A DNA stretch of 23,630 bases from an uncultured Lachnobacterium sp. (GTDB lineage Bacteria > Bacillota > Clostridia > Lachnospirales > Lachnospiraceae), in NCBI GenBank assembly GCA_945971355.1, contig CAMFPD010000011.1:1-23630 (forward strand), given 5' to 3'. How positions within the stretch are numbered: the stretch's first letter is position 1; the number at the start of each line of letters is the position of its first letter. Of this stretch, positions 23,579 to 23,630 are shown piece after piece. The notes under the pieces were generated by a model. That model was given only the letters and a program-made list of their open reading frames with translations, did not search any database and was not told the DNA's origin. The translations under genes and the position numbers were made by a program.

Positions 23579-23630
23579 TTAGTTTATATACTTAATAACA
23601 GTGTCCCAAGTTTCAGAATTTTCAAATCCA
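23579..23630 (-). CDS. 3' end of an unidentified gene running off the right edge
   Basis: Reading the minus strand from the window edge gives an open frame that ends at a TAA (complement of 23579-23581), with the last residues GFENSETWDTVIKYIN. It is placed like a real C-terminus: a stop followed by a spacer and then the 13-bp-stem hairpin, in the same direction as cwlD. Only 16 codons are visible, so neither product nor family can be given. Confidence 0.5.
   Translation of the reverse strand, partial: GFENSETWDTVIKYIN

Overview
The window looks like a chromosomal segment of a low-GC Clostridia, most likely Lachnospiraceae of the Butyrivibrio/Pseudobutyrivibrio/Roseburia type. This rests on the AT-rich composition, strong GGAGG ribosome binding sites, Firmicutes-style rho-independent terminators, and family-typical genes: a TPR protein with a C-terminal AAA-like ATPase beside glgB, and a long FliK-like/DUF6240-type protein. 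The genus is inference. No transposase, phage gene, tRNA, rRNA or CRISPR array was seen. Apart from the final 0.8 kb, everything is on the plus strand.

Layout. (1) 1-147: a long, almost fully self-complementary element ending in a T run, read as a small structured RNA of 6S-like architecture. (2) 315-6104: a signalling/export cassette made of a GNAT acetyltransferase, a LytTR response regulator, a short GHKL sensor kinase with one membrane helix and no sensor domain, a terminator, then two overlapping ABC exporter half-transporters. A 9-bp direct repeat with a 22-bp period lies just upstream of the exporter genes and is a candidate LytTR operator. (3) 6284-8988: a stand-alone DnaK-type Hsp70 with a shortened C-terminus and an extended interdomain linker, without grpE or dnaJ, followed by a coiled-coil protein with its own promoter. 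(4) 9174-11242: an OmpR-family response regulator and a four-helix membrane histidine kinase overlapping by 4 bp. (5) 11274-14842: an aconitase-family hydratase and an AI-2E-family permease, driven by a promoter lying inside the end of the kinase gene and closed by a 15-bp-stem terminator. (6) 14974-19611: the TPR/AAA-like protein, which carries a 42-bp tandem repeat, and glycogen branching enzyme glgB as a tight pair from a near-consensus promoter. (7) 19729-22836: the 1035-residue FliK-like protein, preceded by a sigma-28-like -10 element. (8) On the minus strand, a CwlD-type amidase convergent with it, and the last codons of another gene entering from the right edge.

Almost every gene start was adjusted to the codon matched to a visible ribosome binding site. 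Several genes use GTG (Hsp70, hydratase) or TTG (TPR/AAA protein). The parts most worth pursuing are the structured RNA at the left edge, the peptide-less LytTR/ABC cassette with its direct repeat, the Hsp70/coiled-coil pair, and the TPR/AAA-like protein coupled to glycogen branching.
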